A DNA stretch of 64,000 bases, taken from assembly GCF_039533685.1 (NCBI RefSeq), contig NZ_BAAATZ010000032.1:124001-188000 (forward strand), in the 5' to 3' direction. Below the pieces are notes generated by a model, which saw nothing but the letters and a program-made list of their open reading frames with translations, was not told where the DNA came from and made no database searches. The translations under genes were made by a program, and so were the position numbers. Positions 26,269 to 34,135 of this stretch are shown here, in pieces (positions within the stretch are counted from its first letter, which is position 1; every line of letters starts with the position of its first letter). Source of the stretch: Actinocorallia aurantiaca. GTDB lineage: Bacteria > Actinomycetota > Actinomycetes > Streptosporangiales > Streptosporangiaceae.

Positions 26269-26293
26269 NNNNNNNNNNNNNNNNNNNNNNNNN
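26269..26293. other. 25-base assembly gap
   Basis: A run of N. The permease-like coding sequence on its left is not continued on its right, so the true gap size and even the join are doubtful. Confidence 0.95.
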
Positions 26294-26364
26294 GATGAAC
26301 GGCATCGGGCGGCGCCCCTTGCGCTACGAGGGCCGCGCCCTGGGAGGGCCCGGCCGGTGGAGGG

Positions 26365-28221
26365 TCAGGACTGGGTGATCTTGACGTCGTCGATGCCGGC
26401 CTCGACGAGGCTGGCACCGGAGGCGTCGGCGGCTTCCACCTGGATGCGGACGGTCTGCCCGGCGAAGGCCGAGATGTCGACGTTGGACAGGGACCAGGCC
26501 CCGTTGCGGTTGGTCGCCGCGCCGGGGAGGTCCAGGACGGTCGTGGTGGTGGTGCCGACGACCTTCACGCGGAGGTGGTCGGCGGAGGAGGAGTTGCTGC
26601 CGTGGGCCAGGTAGCTCTGGAAGGAGAGCCGGAGCGTGCCGGTGCCCGGCAGGGTGACGGCGGGCGAACGGATGGTCGTCACGCCGCCGTCGACGTCGTG
26701 GTCTCCGGCGGCCGAGCCGGCCAGGGGGCCGGTGACCAGGTCGTTGCTGCCGCTGGTCGTGGTTCCCAGCTGCTTGGCGCCGCTGGAGGTGGTGGCGGCG
26801 GGGTCGCCGCGTTCCCAGGCGCCCGAGGTGGCGGTGTCGGTGCCGGCGGGATTGGCGGTCCAGCCCAGGCTGGTCTCGAACGTGTCCTGCCAGAGGGTGG
26901 TCGCGGGGGTGCCGCAGTACTGGGTCTCCTTGCCGATGATCCGGTACGGGCAGTCGGCGTACTCCATGAGCCGGAGGACGGCCTCCTTGTTGACGGACGT
27001 CTGCGGGACGATCTGCTCGTCGGGCGGGTAGAAGCCGCCGCCGGAGCCGTTCGCTCCCGGGTACATCTCGAACGTGTAGTTGAAGATCTTCTCCGAGCCC
27101 CACAGCCAGTCGTCGATCGAGCCGTCGGTGATGTAGAGGTCGGAGGCCTGCTCGGCCGTGTAGCCGTTGGTGGCCGCCATGTTCTGGCCGAGTGCGGCGT
27201 GCGCGTCCCGGTCGTCCTGGGTGAGCCCCGCCGCGGTGTCGGCCGTCGTGTAGCCGTACGGCCACAGGATGAGCTTGCTGTAGGTGTGGAAGTCGATGGC
27301 GGCCTTGATCTGCTGCACGCCTCCGACCCTGCGGCTGCGGACGAAGTCGGCGACCTTCTTCACCTCGGGCGCGGACTCCGCGGACGGCCCGCGGTAGGTG
27401 TCGCTGCCGGTGCTGGTGGACGAACCGCCGCAGCAGCCCCAGAGGTAGGCCCAGTTGCGGTTCAGGTCGGTGCCGATGTTGCTGCTGCCGGAGTTGGGCT
27501 GGCGGTTCTTGCGCCAGCTGCGGTAGGAGCCGGTCGCGATGTCGTACTCGCCGCCGTCCGGGTTGAGGTCGGGCAGCAGCCAGATCTCGCGGCTGTTGAC
27601 CAGGTTGGTGATACGCGAGTCCGTCCCGTAGTTCTCCAGAAGCTGGTGGAGCGTGTACAGCGCCATCTCGACGGTCAGGTGCTCGCGCGCGTGCTGGTGA
27701 TGGGTGAACATCACTTCGGGCTCGTTCTCGTCGGTCGCGACGTTGTCGCTGACCTTCAGCAGGATGATGTCACGCCCCTCGTAGGACGTGCCGACGCTCA
27801 GCTTCCGGACGATCGACGGATACGCCGCCACCAGCGAATTGATCTCCGCCGTCATCTCGGTGTAGTTGTGGTATTGCGAGTCGGCCGCCGGGAAGTCGAA
27901 CGGCGTCACGCTTCCTTCGGGGCGTGGGCCTCCGGCGTCCTCTCCGGGCCCGGGCAGCGCGGTCACGGTGTATCCGAGCCGTTTGATGGCGGCGATCTCT
28001 TTCGTCGTGGCCGTCACGACCACGTGGTCGGAGAGCACCCCGTCGATCGCCGCACCCGTGCGCGCGATCTGCGTGCGCTGATCCGCCGTACGGGGACCCT
28101 GGACCTTGTATTGCCTTCCACCGTCGGGCGCGGCGGCGCCCGCCGTGGTGTTCCCGATCATCGCCGTGCTGATGATCAGCAGGACGAATGTGAGTACAGC
28201 GACAAATCTGCGTCTGGTCAA
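26365..28221 (-). CDS. Secreted zinc carboxypeptidase, M14 family
   Basis: 618 residues. A signal peptide (RRRFVAVLTFVLLIISTAMI) is followed by a short propeptide-like region and the M14 catalytic domain. Zinc ligands are visible as H-x-x-E in HHQHAREH and the later His in AIDFHTYSK; the catalytic Glu is in NYTFEMYPG; substrate-binding Arg/Asn lie in GTDLNRNW. It is of the carboxypeptidase T type. After about residue 430 a Ser/Thr/Gly-rich beta-sandwich domain follows (WQDTFETSLGW to AGIDDVKITQS), probably for binding. It would trim C-terminal residues from extracellular peptides. Monocistronic, divergent from bioY. Confidence 0.92.
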   Translation of the reverse strand: MTRRRFVAVLTFVLLIISTAMIGNTTAGAAAPDGGRQYKVQGPRTADQRTQIARTGAAIDGVLSDHVVVTATTKEIAAIKRLGYTVTALPGPGEDAGGPRPEGSVTPFDFPAADSQYHNYTEMTAEINSLVAAYPSIVRKLSVGTSYEGRDIILLKVSDNVATDENEPEVMFTHHQHAREHLTVEMALYTLHQLLENYGTDSRITNLVNSREIWLLPDLNPDGGEYDIATGSYRSWRKNRQPNSGSSNIGTDLNRNWAYLWGCCGGSSTSTGSDTYRGPSAESAPEVKKVADFVRSRRVGGVQQIKAAIDFHTYSKLILWPYGYTTADTAAGLTQDDRDAHAALGQNMAATNGYTAEQASDLYITDGSIDDWLWGSEKIFNYTFEMYPGANGSGGGFYPPDEQIVPQTSVNKEAVLRLMEYADCPYRIIGKETQYCGTPATTLWQDTFETSLGWTANPAGTDTATSGAWERGDPAATTSSGAKQLGTTTSGSNDLVTGPLAGSAAGDHDVDGGVTTIRSPAVTLPGTGTLRLSFQSYLAHGSNSSSADHLRVKVVGTTTTTVLDLPGAATNRNGAWSLSNVDISAFAGQTVRIQVEAADASGASLVEAGIDDVKITQS

Positions 28222-28486
28222 CGCGAGTTCCTCCCGGGGGGTCTGGAGGCGATTTCGTCCTCAGGAGAAATTGTGAACTTGACTGTCGTCAATACATGAG
28301 TTTTTTTCGTGACCAGCTCCGGCCTCCACCCGGGCCCCGGGGACCCTTTTCATAAGCGGAGGCGACCGCCTACAGCGTCAGCTCGAACAGGCCGTGTTCC
28401 CCGAGCGTCGGGGCCCCTGCCGTCACCGCCGTCGCCCGCCGGCTCTCCGCCGTTTCCCCTCGTCCGAGGAGGTCGGCGGCCGGCGA

Positions 28487-28526
28487 GCGAACCGGTTCGC
28501 ATAGGTTTCCTGAATCGAAGGAAACG
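28487..28526 (+). promoter_or_regulatory. Two palindromes upstream of bioY
   Basis: GCGAACCGGTTCGC (28487-28500) is a perfect 14-base palindrome. Six bases later GTTTCCT (28506-28512) and AGGAAAC (28520-28526) form perfect 7-base inverted arms with a 7-base spacer. They lie within 70 bp of the bioY start in an otherwise gene-free region (28222-28552) and are likely operators for a dimeric regulator. No biotin repressor gene is seen nearby. Confidence 0.45.
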
Positions 28527-28552
28527 CTCAGCCATGGAAACGGTGATGTGAC

Positions 28553-29116
28553 TTGCCGGGCTCCCGTGCCCTCTCCCCCTCCGACCTCGCCACGACGGTC
28601 GTCTTCGCCGCGTTCATCGCGGTATTGGGGATCTTTCCGGGCATCAGCGCCGGTGGTGCCGGAGTGCCCGTCGTGCTGCAGAACGTCGGGCCGATCCTGG
28701 CGGCATGCCTGCTGGGCGCGCGCCGTGGAACCGCGGCCACCGCCCTTTTCCTGGCGCTGACCGCCATGGGGCTGCCCCTGCTTTCCGGAGGGCGCGGCGG
28801 GATCGCCCCGTTCCTCGGGCCCGGCGGCGGCTTCCTCCTGGGCTGGCTCCTGTCCGCGCTGGTCGCCGGGCTCGTCATCACACGCCTGAAGCGCACGAGC
28901 CCGCCGGCGCTGCTGCTGGCCGGCACCGCGGGAATGGCCGTCGACTACGCGGTCGGCGTGCCGTTCCTCGGCCTGTACACCGGAGACCTGTGGTCGGCGG
29001 CCGTGCAGTCCCTGGTCTACGTGCCAGGGGATGTGGTCAAGGTGGTGGGCGCGGCCGCGGTCGCCTCCACGGTTCACCGTGCCCTGCCGAACCGGCTGGC
29101 GGGCTCCGCCGCATGA
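28553..29116 (+). CDS. bioY: Biotin transporter substrate-binding subunit BioY
   Basis: 187 residues, almost entirely hydrophobic helices. ATTVVFAAFIAVLGIFPGI, PVVLQNVGPILAACLLGARR and GGFLLGWLLSALVAGLVI resemble the helices of BioY S-components, with the family-type GxxGxPxxxxG... loop (AMGLPLLSGGRGGIAPFLGP) and SLVYVPGDVVK near the end. It captures biotin in the membrane for the energy-coupling (ECF) module. The start is a TTG at 28553; a stop lies three codons upstream, so no earlier start exists. It overlaps the ATPase gene by four bases, forming a bioYMN operon. Confidence 0.87.
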   Translation: MPGSRALSPSDLATTVVFAAFIAVLGIFPGISAGGAGVPVVLQNVGPILAACLLGARRGTAATALFLALTAMGLPLLSGGRGGIAPFLGPGGGFLLGWLLSALVAGLVITRLKRTSPPALLLAGTAGMAVDYAVGVPFLGLYTGDLWSAAVQSLVYVPGDVVKVVGAAAVASTVHRALPNRLAGSAA

Positions 29117-29787
29117 TCGAGTTCGACGGTGTCGGGCACCGGTACGGGGAGCGGGTCGTCCTCTCGGGAGTGGACCTCCGCATCCCGGAAAGACGTGTGG
29201 CCTTCGTGGGCTCCAACGGTTCGGGCAAGTCCACCCTGGCCCGCACGATCAACGGCCTGATCGTGCCGACGGCGGGCCGCGTGCTCGTCGACGGGCTCGA
29301 TCCGGCCCGCGACGGCCGTGCCGTACGGCGGCGGGTCGGATTCGTGTTCTCCAATCCGGACAGCCAGATCGTGATGCCGACGGCGGGTGAGGACGTCGCG
29401 TTCTCCCTGCGCCGCAGCGGCATGTCCAGAAGGGAGCGAACGGAACGCTCCAACGAGATCCTGGCCGAGTACGGGCTGGGCGGGTTCGCCGACCATCCCG
29501 CCCATCTCCTCTCCGACGGCCAGAAACAGCTCCTCGCCCTCTGCTCGATGCTCGTCCTGGACCCGGCCGTCCTCGTCTGCGACGAGCCGACCACCCTGCT
29601 CGACCTGCGCAACAAGCGCCGGTTCGTGGAACTGCTCCACACCCTGGAACAGCAGATCGTCATGGTCACCCACGACCTCGACCTCCTCACCGGCTTCGAC
29701 CGCGTCATCGTCCTCGACGCCGGGCACGTCGTCGCCGACGACTCCCCCGGACCCGCCCTGCGCCGCTACCGCGAGCTGGCCGGATGA
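29113..29787 (+). CDS. bioM: ECF biotin transporter ATPase BioM
   Basis: 224 residues of the CbiO/BioM class. Walker A GSNGSGKST, Q-loop around FSNPDSQIVMPT (the ECF-typical NPDxQ motif), signature LSDGQKQ, Walker B VLVCDEPT and a switch His in VTHDLD. The signature has Asp where most ABC proteins have Gly (LSGGQ), as is common in ECF ATPases. ATGA overlaps both neighbours, BioY and BioN. It powers biotin uptake. Confidence 0.9.
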   Translation: MIEFDGVGHRYGERVVLSGVDLRIPERRVAFVGSNGSGKSTLARTINGLIVPTAGRVLVDGLDPARDGRAVRRRVGFVFSNPDSQIVMPTAGEDVAFSLRRSGMSRRERTERSNEILAEYGLGGFADHPAHLLSDGQKQLLALCSMLVLDPAVLVCDEPTTLLDLRNKRRFVELLHTLEQQIVMVTHDLDLLTGFDRVIVLDAGHVVADDSPGPALRRYRELAG

Positions 29788-30389
29788 TCGGCGGCTGGTA
29801 CGAGCCCGGCACCGGCCCGCTGCACCGCGCGCCCGCGGGTGCGAAGCTGCTCGTCCTGCTGGTCCTCGCCGCCGCGGTCTTCGTCCTGGACTCCCCCCAC
29901 CTCCTCGGCGGGGTCTGCGCGGTGATCGCTCTCGGATACGCGTCGGCACGGGTCGCACCCCGCCGCTGCCTCCGCCTGGCCTGGACGCTCACGCCGCCCG
30001 TCGTCCTCATCTTCGTGATCCAGAGCCTCCTGCTGGGACCCGCTACCGCCCTGACCGTCTGCCTCCGCCTGGTGGCCGCGCTCACCGCCGCCGAACTCTT
30101 CACGATCACCACGCGAATCGACGACACCGTCTCCACCGTCGAGAACGCCCTGAAGCCGTTCCGGCGCTTCGGCGTCCGGCCGGACCGGGTGGGTCTCACG
30201 GTCGGCCTCACCCTCCAGGCGATCACCGCCCTCTCCAGGATCGCCGCCGAGGTGCGCAACGCGGCGATCGCCAGGAACGCGAAATTCTCCCCGAGGGCGT
30301 TCGTGGCGCCGTTCCTGATCCGCACCCTGCGCCACTCCGACGAACTGGGCCAGGCCCTGGCCGCGAGGGGCGACGGCGACCGGCCGTGA
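29784..30389 (+). CDS. bioN: ECF biotin transporter transmembrane protein BioN
   Basis: 201 residues of the EcfT/BioN family, with several membrane helices (KLLVLLVLAAAVFVLD, VVLIFVIQSLLLGPATAL) and the two short Ala-Arg coupling motifs near the C-terminus (AIARNAKF and LAARGDG) that contact the ATPases. It starts in an ATGA overlap with bioM. It links the ATPase dimer to BioY. Three complete genes of a group I ECF system without other biotin genes nearby. Confidence 0.88.
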   Translation: MIGGWYEPGTGPLHRAPAGAKLLVLLVLAAAVFVLDSPHLLGGVCAVIALGYASARVAPRRCLRLAWTLTPPVVLIFVIQSLLLGPATALTVCLRLVAALTAAELFTITTRIDDTVSTVENALKPFRRFGVRPDRVGLTVGLTLQAITALSRIAAEVRNAAIARNAKFSPRAFVAPFLIRTLRHSDELGQALAARGDGDRP

Positions 30390-30422
30390 CGCCCGAGACG
30401 CTCAGGAGATCGCGGAGATGAA

Positions 30423-31643
30423 CTACAAGGAATCCAGTCCAGATGAGCCCGCGGTCGTGGTGCCGCCGCCCGTCCGGCCGGGGCGGCCGCGCAGCCACGA
30501 CGTGCGCAACGCGGTCTCGGTGGCGAACCGGTTGTCGGGATCGGTGAGCTCCTCCTGGAGGATCTCCTCCAGCACGCGCATGCGGTAGCGGACGGTCTGC
30601 ACGTGCACGCCCAGGTCCTCGCTCATCCGGCCGGCCGGGCCACGGGTGCGCAGCCAGGCCCGGAGGGTGTCGGCGAGCCATTGCCGCCGCTTCTCGCCCT
30701 CCCGCGTCAGGAAGGCGAGTCGACGCCGGGCTATCTCGTCCATCAACGGGCCGTCCGCCAGCAGCCAGGCGCTCACCAGGTGGTCCTCGCACGACGTCAG
30801 CGTGCCGTCGTCGAGGATCCCGTCGGCGACCAGCGCGAGCACCCGCCTGGCCCAGCGCAGGGAGTCCGCGGCGCGTGCGGGCGGCACCGTGAGGCCAGCC
30901 GCGGCCCGGCCGCCCGCCAGCGCCGCCTCGAGCATGCTCCTGCGCGGACCGGTCAGCGGACCGGGCACCAAAAGGTACGGCTCGGGGGCATGGAGGTCGA
31001 GCAGCAGGTCGGGGTCGAGCAGCGGGCGCACGACGGGCGCGTTCGCGGGAAGGGCGACCAGGGTCACCTGGTCCGGGGCCGCCCAGCCGGCGGCCGGGTG
31101 GAGCGCTGCCAGGGCGGCGCAGTCGGCGCCCCGGCGTCGCACCAGGTCGCGCAGCAGGAGCAGCCTCGCCGCGTCCCGTTTCGCGTCCTCCTCCCTTCTG
31201 ACCTGCTCGTACCCTGCGCGGGACAGCTCAGCGGCGTCGTCCATGTACCCGAACAGGGCGTCGGCGAGCGCGGACACCGCCGCGGCCGACAACTCGCGTC
31301 CGGCCAGCAGATCCCAGATGCGGGACCAGCCGAGCTGCGCGCCGATCCGGTACGCGGACTGCAGCACCGCCAGCGGGCGCCCCTCCATCGCCTCGAGCGC
31401 GCCCAGCTTGCGGCAGAGCTCGTTGCGCTGGTCCAGCGGCTGCTCCGGGTCGGCGAGCCATGCGACGAAGCCGAGGACGTTGCGTTCCACTCCAGAACGG
31501 ATCACCTCGTCGTACGGGCCGCCCCGCGGCCGGTCGTAGTCGGGGATGGCGGCGCGGATGCCGTCGACGATCTCGCCGACGAGCTCGGGCGCGAACCCGA
31601 TCAGGTCGGGGAGAAGGTCGGAGAACGGTCTCTGCGCGCCCAT
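30423..31643 (-). CDS. PucR-family transcriptional regulator (first of tandem pair)
   Basis: 406 residues. An N-terminal helical sensor region (GRPLAVLQSAYRIGAQLGWS, DALFGYMDDAAELSRAGYEQ) resembles the RsbR/CdaR-type regulators, followed by a GGDEF-like middle part and a C-terminal PucR HTH with MSEDLGVHVQTVRYRMRVLE. It shares long similar stretches with the next gene upstream, for example TVPPARAADSLRWARRVLAL against TVPPERIPDSLRWARRVLAL. Such regulators control catabolic or secondary genes in actinomycetes; no target is evident. Convergent with bioN, separated by about 30 bp. Confidence 0.86.
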   Translation of the reverse strand: MGAQRPFSDLLPDLIGFAPELVGEIVDGIRAAIPDYDRPRGGPYDEVIRSGVERNVLGFVAWLADPEQPLDQRNELCRKLGALEAMEGRPLAVLQSAYRIGAQLGWSRIWDLLAGRELSAAAVSALADALFGYMDDAAELSRAGYEQVRREEDAKRDAARLLLLRDLVRRRGADCAALAALHPAAGWAAPDQVTLVALPANAPVVRPLLDPDLLLDLHAPEPYLLVPGPLTGPRRSMLEAALAGGRAAAGLTVPPARAADSLRWARRVLALVADGILDDGTLTSCEDHLVSAWLLADGPLMDEIARRRLAFLTREGEKRRQWLADTLRAWLRTRGPAGRMSEDLGVHVQTVRYRMRVLEEILQEELTDPDNRFATETALRTSWLRGRPGRTGGGTTTAGSSGLDSL

Positions 31644-31774
31644 CGTCCCTCCGCGAAGAAGGGCCTTCTGGCAAACCTTCCGCGGGCTTCCAGAAAAGCT
31701 CTACATCGTGTGATTCAGGCCACGTTGACGTTAGATCACGGATCCTTTCCCGGCAATACCTGAAATTTCAACGG

Positions 31775-32980
31775 TCAGGAGACCAGCCGCCGGCCGCCCG
31801 GGCCGGACGCCGCGCGCCCGCGGTCGCGCAGCCGCAGGGCGCGCAGCGCCGCCTCCAGCCCGAACCGCGCCTCGGGGTCGTCCATCTGGTCGCCGATCCG
31901 CTCCCTGATCTGGTGCAGCCGGTAGCGCACCGTCTGCGGGTGGACGTGCAGCCGCCGGCCCACTTCCGCCGCGGTGCTCCAGCTCTCCAGCCACACCCGC
32001 AGCGTCTCGACGAGCACGGCCCGCTTGGCCGCGGGCAGGCTCATCAGGCCGCCCAGCCGCCGCTCGACGATCTCGTCCAGCAGGGCCGGGTCGGAGGCCA
32101 GCCAGAGGTCGAGCAGGTGGTCCTCGCCGAGCAGCACGGGCGATCCGTCGATCATCCCGTCCTCCGCGAGCGCCAGCACCCGGCGGGCCCACCGCAGCGA
32201 GTCGGGTATCCGCTCCGGCGGCACCGTCAGCCCGACCGACAACCGGGTCCCGGCCAGCGCGGATTCCAGCGCCGCCCGCCGGTCGCCGTCGAAGGGGCCG
32301 GGGAACAGCAGCCACGGCTCGGCGCCGTCGAGATCGAGGAGCACGTCTCCGGTCCCCGCGGCGCGCGGCCGTCCGGCACCGGGTCGTACGGCGACGGGCG
32401 TGGCCGCGGCCGGCAGGGGCCAGCCGGCCCGGTCGGCCAGCTCGGCGACGCCGCCGGAATCCCCTCCCCCTTCGGCCAGCCTGTGCAGCAGGCGCCGCCG
32501 CAGCCGCGCCGGTTCCTCCCGCGGCCGGCTGCCCGCCTCCAGGTACCCCTGGACGACCGGGTCGATGAGCTCGTCCATGTACGCCATGTGGCGCTCGGCG
32601 AGCTCGGCGAGCACATCGCCGGAGAACCGGTGACGGGTGCACACCTCGGCGATGCGGTGCCAGGACGTGCGGAAGGCGATGCGGATCGCGGTGTGCAGGG
32701 AGTCCAGGCTCCGGCCGCTGTTCAGCTCCTTGCGCCCGAGTGCGCGGAGCAGCCCGATGAGCCTGTCCTGGGGGACCGCCGGATCGGCGACGCGGGTGAC
32801 GAAGCCGGTGAGCGCCTCGTTCACGATGTCCGATATCGCGGGCGGGTCGGGATCGGCGATCGCGTAGTCGGGAACGGACGCGTTGATCTCGGCATAGATC
32901 GCTTCCGCGAGTCCGGGCAGTCCCGCCCGCAATGCCTCCGCGAGCTGCTGAGACGTCGGCCTCCCGCGTTCTCGCCGCAC
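31775..32980 (-). CDS. PucR-family transcriptional regulator (second of tandem pair)
   Basis: 401 residues from a GTG preceded by GAGAGGA; the longer frame to 33316 is not used because its extra region is low-complexity and the resulting length would exceed the paralogue. The same order is seen: sensor helices (LDSLHTAIRIAFRTSWHRIA, AERHMAYMDELIDPVVQGY), middle domain, and PucR HTH (LHVHPQTVRYRLHQI). Product of a tandem gene duplication with the preceding regulator. It is separated from it by 131 bp with its own promoter region, so the two may have different signals or cross-regulate. Confidence 0.86.
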   Translation of the reverse strand: MRRERGRPTSQQLAEALRAGLPGLAEAIYAEINASVPDYAIADPDPPAISDIVNEALTGFVTRVADPAVPQDRLIGLLRALGRKELNSGRSLDSLHTAIRIAFRTSWHRIAEVCTRHRFSGDVLAELAERHMAYMDELIDPVVQGYLEAGSRPREEPARLRRRLLHRLAEGGGDSGGVAELADRAGWPLPAAATPVAVRPGAGRPRAAGTGDVLLDLDGAEPWLLFPGPFDGDRRAALESALAGTRLSVGLTVPPERIPDSLRWARRVLALAEDGMIDGSPVLLGEDHLLDLWLASDPALLDEIVERRLGGLMSLPAAKRAVLVETLRVWLESWSTAAEVGRRLHVHPQTVRYRLHQIRERIGDQMDDPEARFGLEAALRALRLRDRGRAASGPGGRRLVS

Positions 32981-33408
32981 GCTGCGTCCTCTCTCCCGGC
33001 CGGTCGGCGGCCGTCCGGCGAGCCGCGGACGGGTGGCCCGAGGGGCCGCCGCCCCTTCGGCGAGACCGAATTCCGGTCCTCCTGAAAATGCACGAATCCG
33101 TTGCACCGGAAGGATTCCGACGACCTCCCCGAAGGAAGGGCGACCGCGATGCCGATCATATTCAGCGCCCCCGCTCCGGAAAAGGCCCGGAACCCGGATC
33201 ATCACGGGCGATATGAAACCGGCACGGTTTTTACTCATCTGTTGACAGACTTCCACCGGAATCCGGCAGGCATCCGTCCGGCTCTTGTCGCACCCGAAAC
33301 CCACACCTAGTCTCACTTATAAGTAACCGGTTACTGCCTCGATGAGCCGACCCCTACCCGCCCTGTAACGGGTCGCTCACCATCCCACCCCAAGTGAAAG
33401 GCCCCTCC
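32981..33408. other. Intergenic region with promoter of secreted-protein gene
   Basis: About 428 bp between the divergent PucR gene and the secreted-protein gene, with no credible gene. Its right end is A/T-richer and holds the palindromes at 33315-33335. Confidence 0.5.
33315..33335 (+). promoter_or_regulatory. Overlapping palindromes upstream of secreted-protein gene
   Basis: ACTTATAAGT (33315-33324) and AGTAACCGGTTACT (33322-33335) are each perfectly palindromic and overlap by three bases, about 75 bp before the ATG at 33409. TATAAG could serve as a -10 element, in which case the 14-base palindrome immediately after it would be an operator for a TetR-like dimer. Confidence 0.45.
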
Positions 33409-34020
33409 ATGCGCAAGTTCGCCGCAGCGGCCACGGTCGTCGGCGCGGGAGCCCTCGCTCTCGCCTTCAGCACACCCGCCCTCGCCCTGTCGTGGACGGT
33501 GACGAACGGCGGTGCGGTCACCGCCGTCAACTCCGGCCCCATCACCTTCCAGGACGTCACCGCCGGCATCACGGCCGGCTGCACCACCGGCAGCGGCGCG
33601 GGCAACGTGCCGAACGGCAGCAACACCCCGGTGGGAACGCTCAGCTCCCTCTCGCTGAGCGGCTGCGCCAGCACCTCGCCCGCCATCAGCTTCACCCTGA
33701 CGGTGAACACCGCAGGCAGCGCCATCAACGTCACCGGCCCCACCGTCGGCGGCGTCACGCCGGGCAACATCAGCGGGCTCACCGTCACCGCGAAGGCCTT
33801 CGGCGGCCTGTGCACCCTCACCGCCGGCGGCGGCACGCTCAACGGCAGCTACACCAACAGCACCGGCGCGCTCACGACCACCGGCGCGACCGGTGTGACG
33901 GTCACCAGCGTGAACGCGGGCTGCCTGGGGATCGTCAAGAAGGGCGACGTCGCGTCCCTGTCCGGCACCTTCATCGTCAAGAACAGCGGCGGCACCCACC
34001 CGCAGATCATCGCGAGCTGA
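33409..34020 (+). CDS. Secreted protein, unknown function
   Basis: 203 residues. The start is the ATG giving MRKFAAAATVVGAG, with GAAAGG upstream; the frame opens five codons earlier. A signal peptide is cleaved probably after TPALA. The mature protein is Thr/Ser/Gly/Asn-rich and predicted mostly beta, with four cysteines (AGCTTGSGAG, SGCASTSP, GGLCTLT, NAGCLGI). It resembles the product at 25484 in arrangement. A perfect long hairpin follows it, and it converges on the kshA-like gene. Function unknown; surface or matrix role is a guess only. Confidence 0.75.
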   Translation: MRKFAAAATVVGAGALALAFSTPALALSWTVTNGGAVTAVNSGPITFQDVTAGITAGCTTGSGAGNVPNGSNTPVGTLSSLSLSGCASTSPAISFTLTVNTAGSAINVTGPTVGGVTPGNISGLTVTAKAFGGLCTLTAGGGTLNGSYTNSTGALTTTGATGVTVTSVNAGCLGIVKKGDVASLSGTFIVKNSGGTHPQIIAS

Positions 34021-34042
34021 TCCGCCGAGACCGCACCCGAAA

Positions 34043-34079
34043 GCAGGGCCGCACGCCGTTCACGGCCGTGCGGCCCTGC
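34043..34079. terminator. Bidirectional terminator
   Basis: Arms of 13 perfectly paired bases (34043-34055 and 34067-34079) with an 11-base loop that itself can pair internally. It lies between two convergent genes, the secreted protein and the Rieske oxygenase, and can serve both. Confidence 0.75.
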
Positions 34080-34135
34080 CTCGCCGGTTCCACTCGTTCG
34101 CCGCTGAACGCGGCCGGATCCACAGGCCTCCGATG

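Noticed and set aside
28222..28552. Riboswitch upstream of bioY
   Set aside because: No known biotin riboswitch class exists to my knowledge and no cobalamin or thiamine box was recognised; palindromes explain the structure better.
31686..31740. GTGAT and ATCAC arms between the PucR genes
   Set aside because: Only five-base arms with about 20 bases between them; too weak to call an operator.
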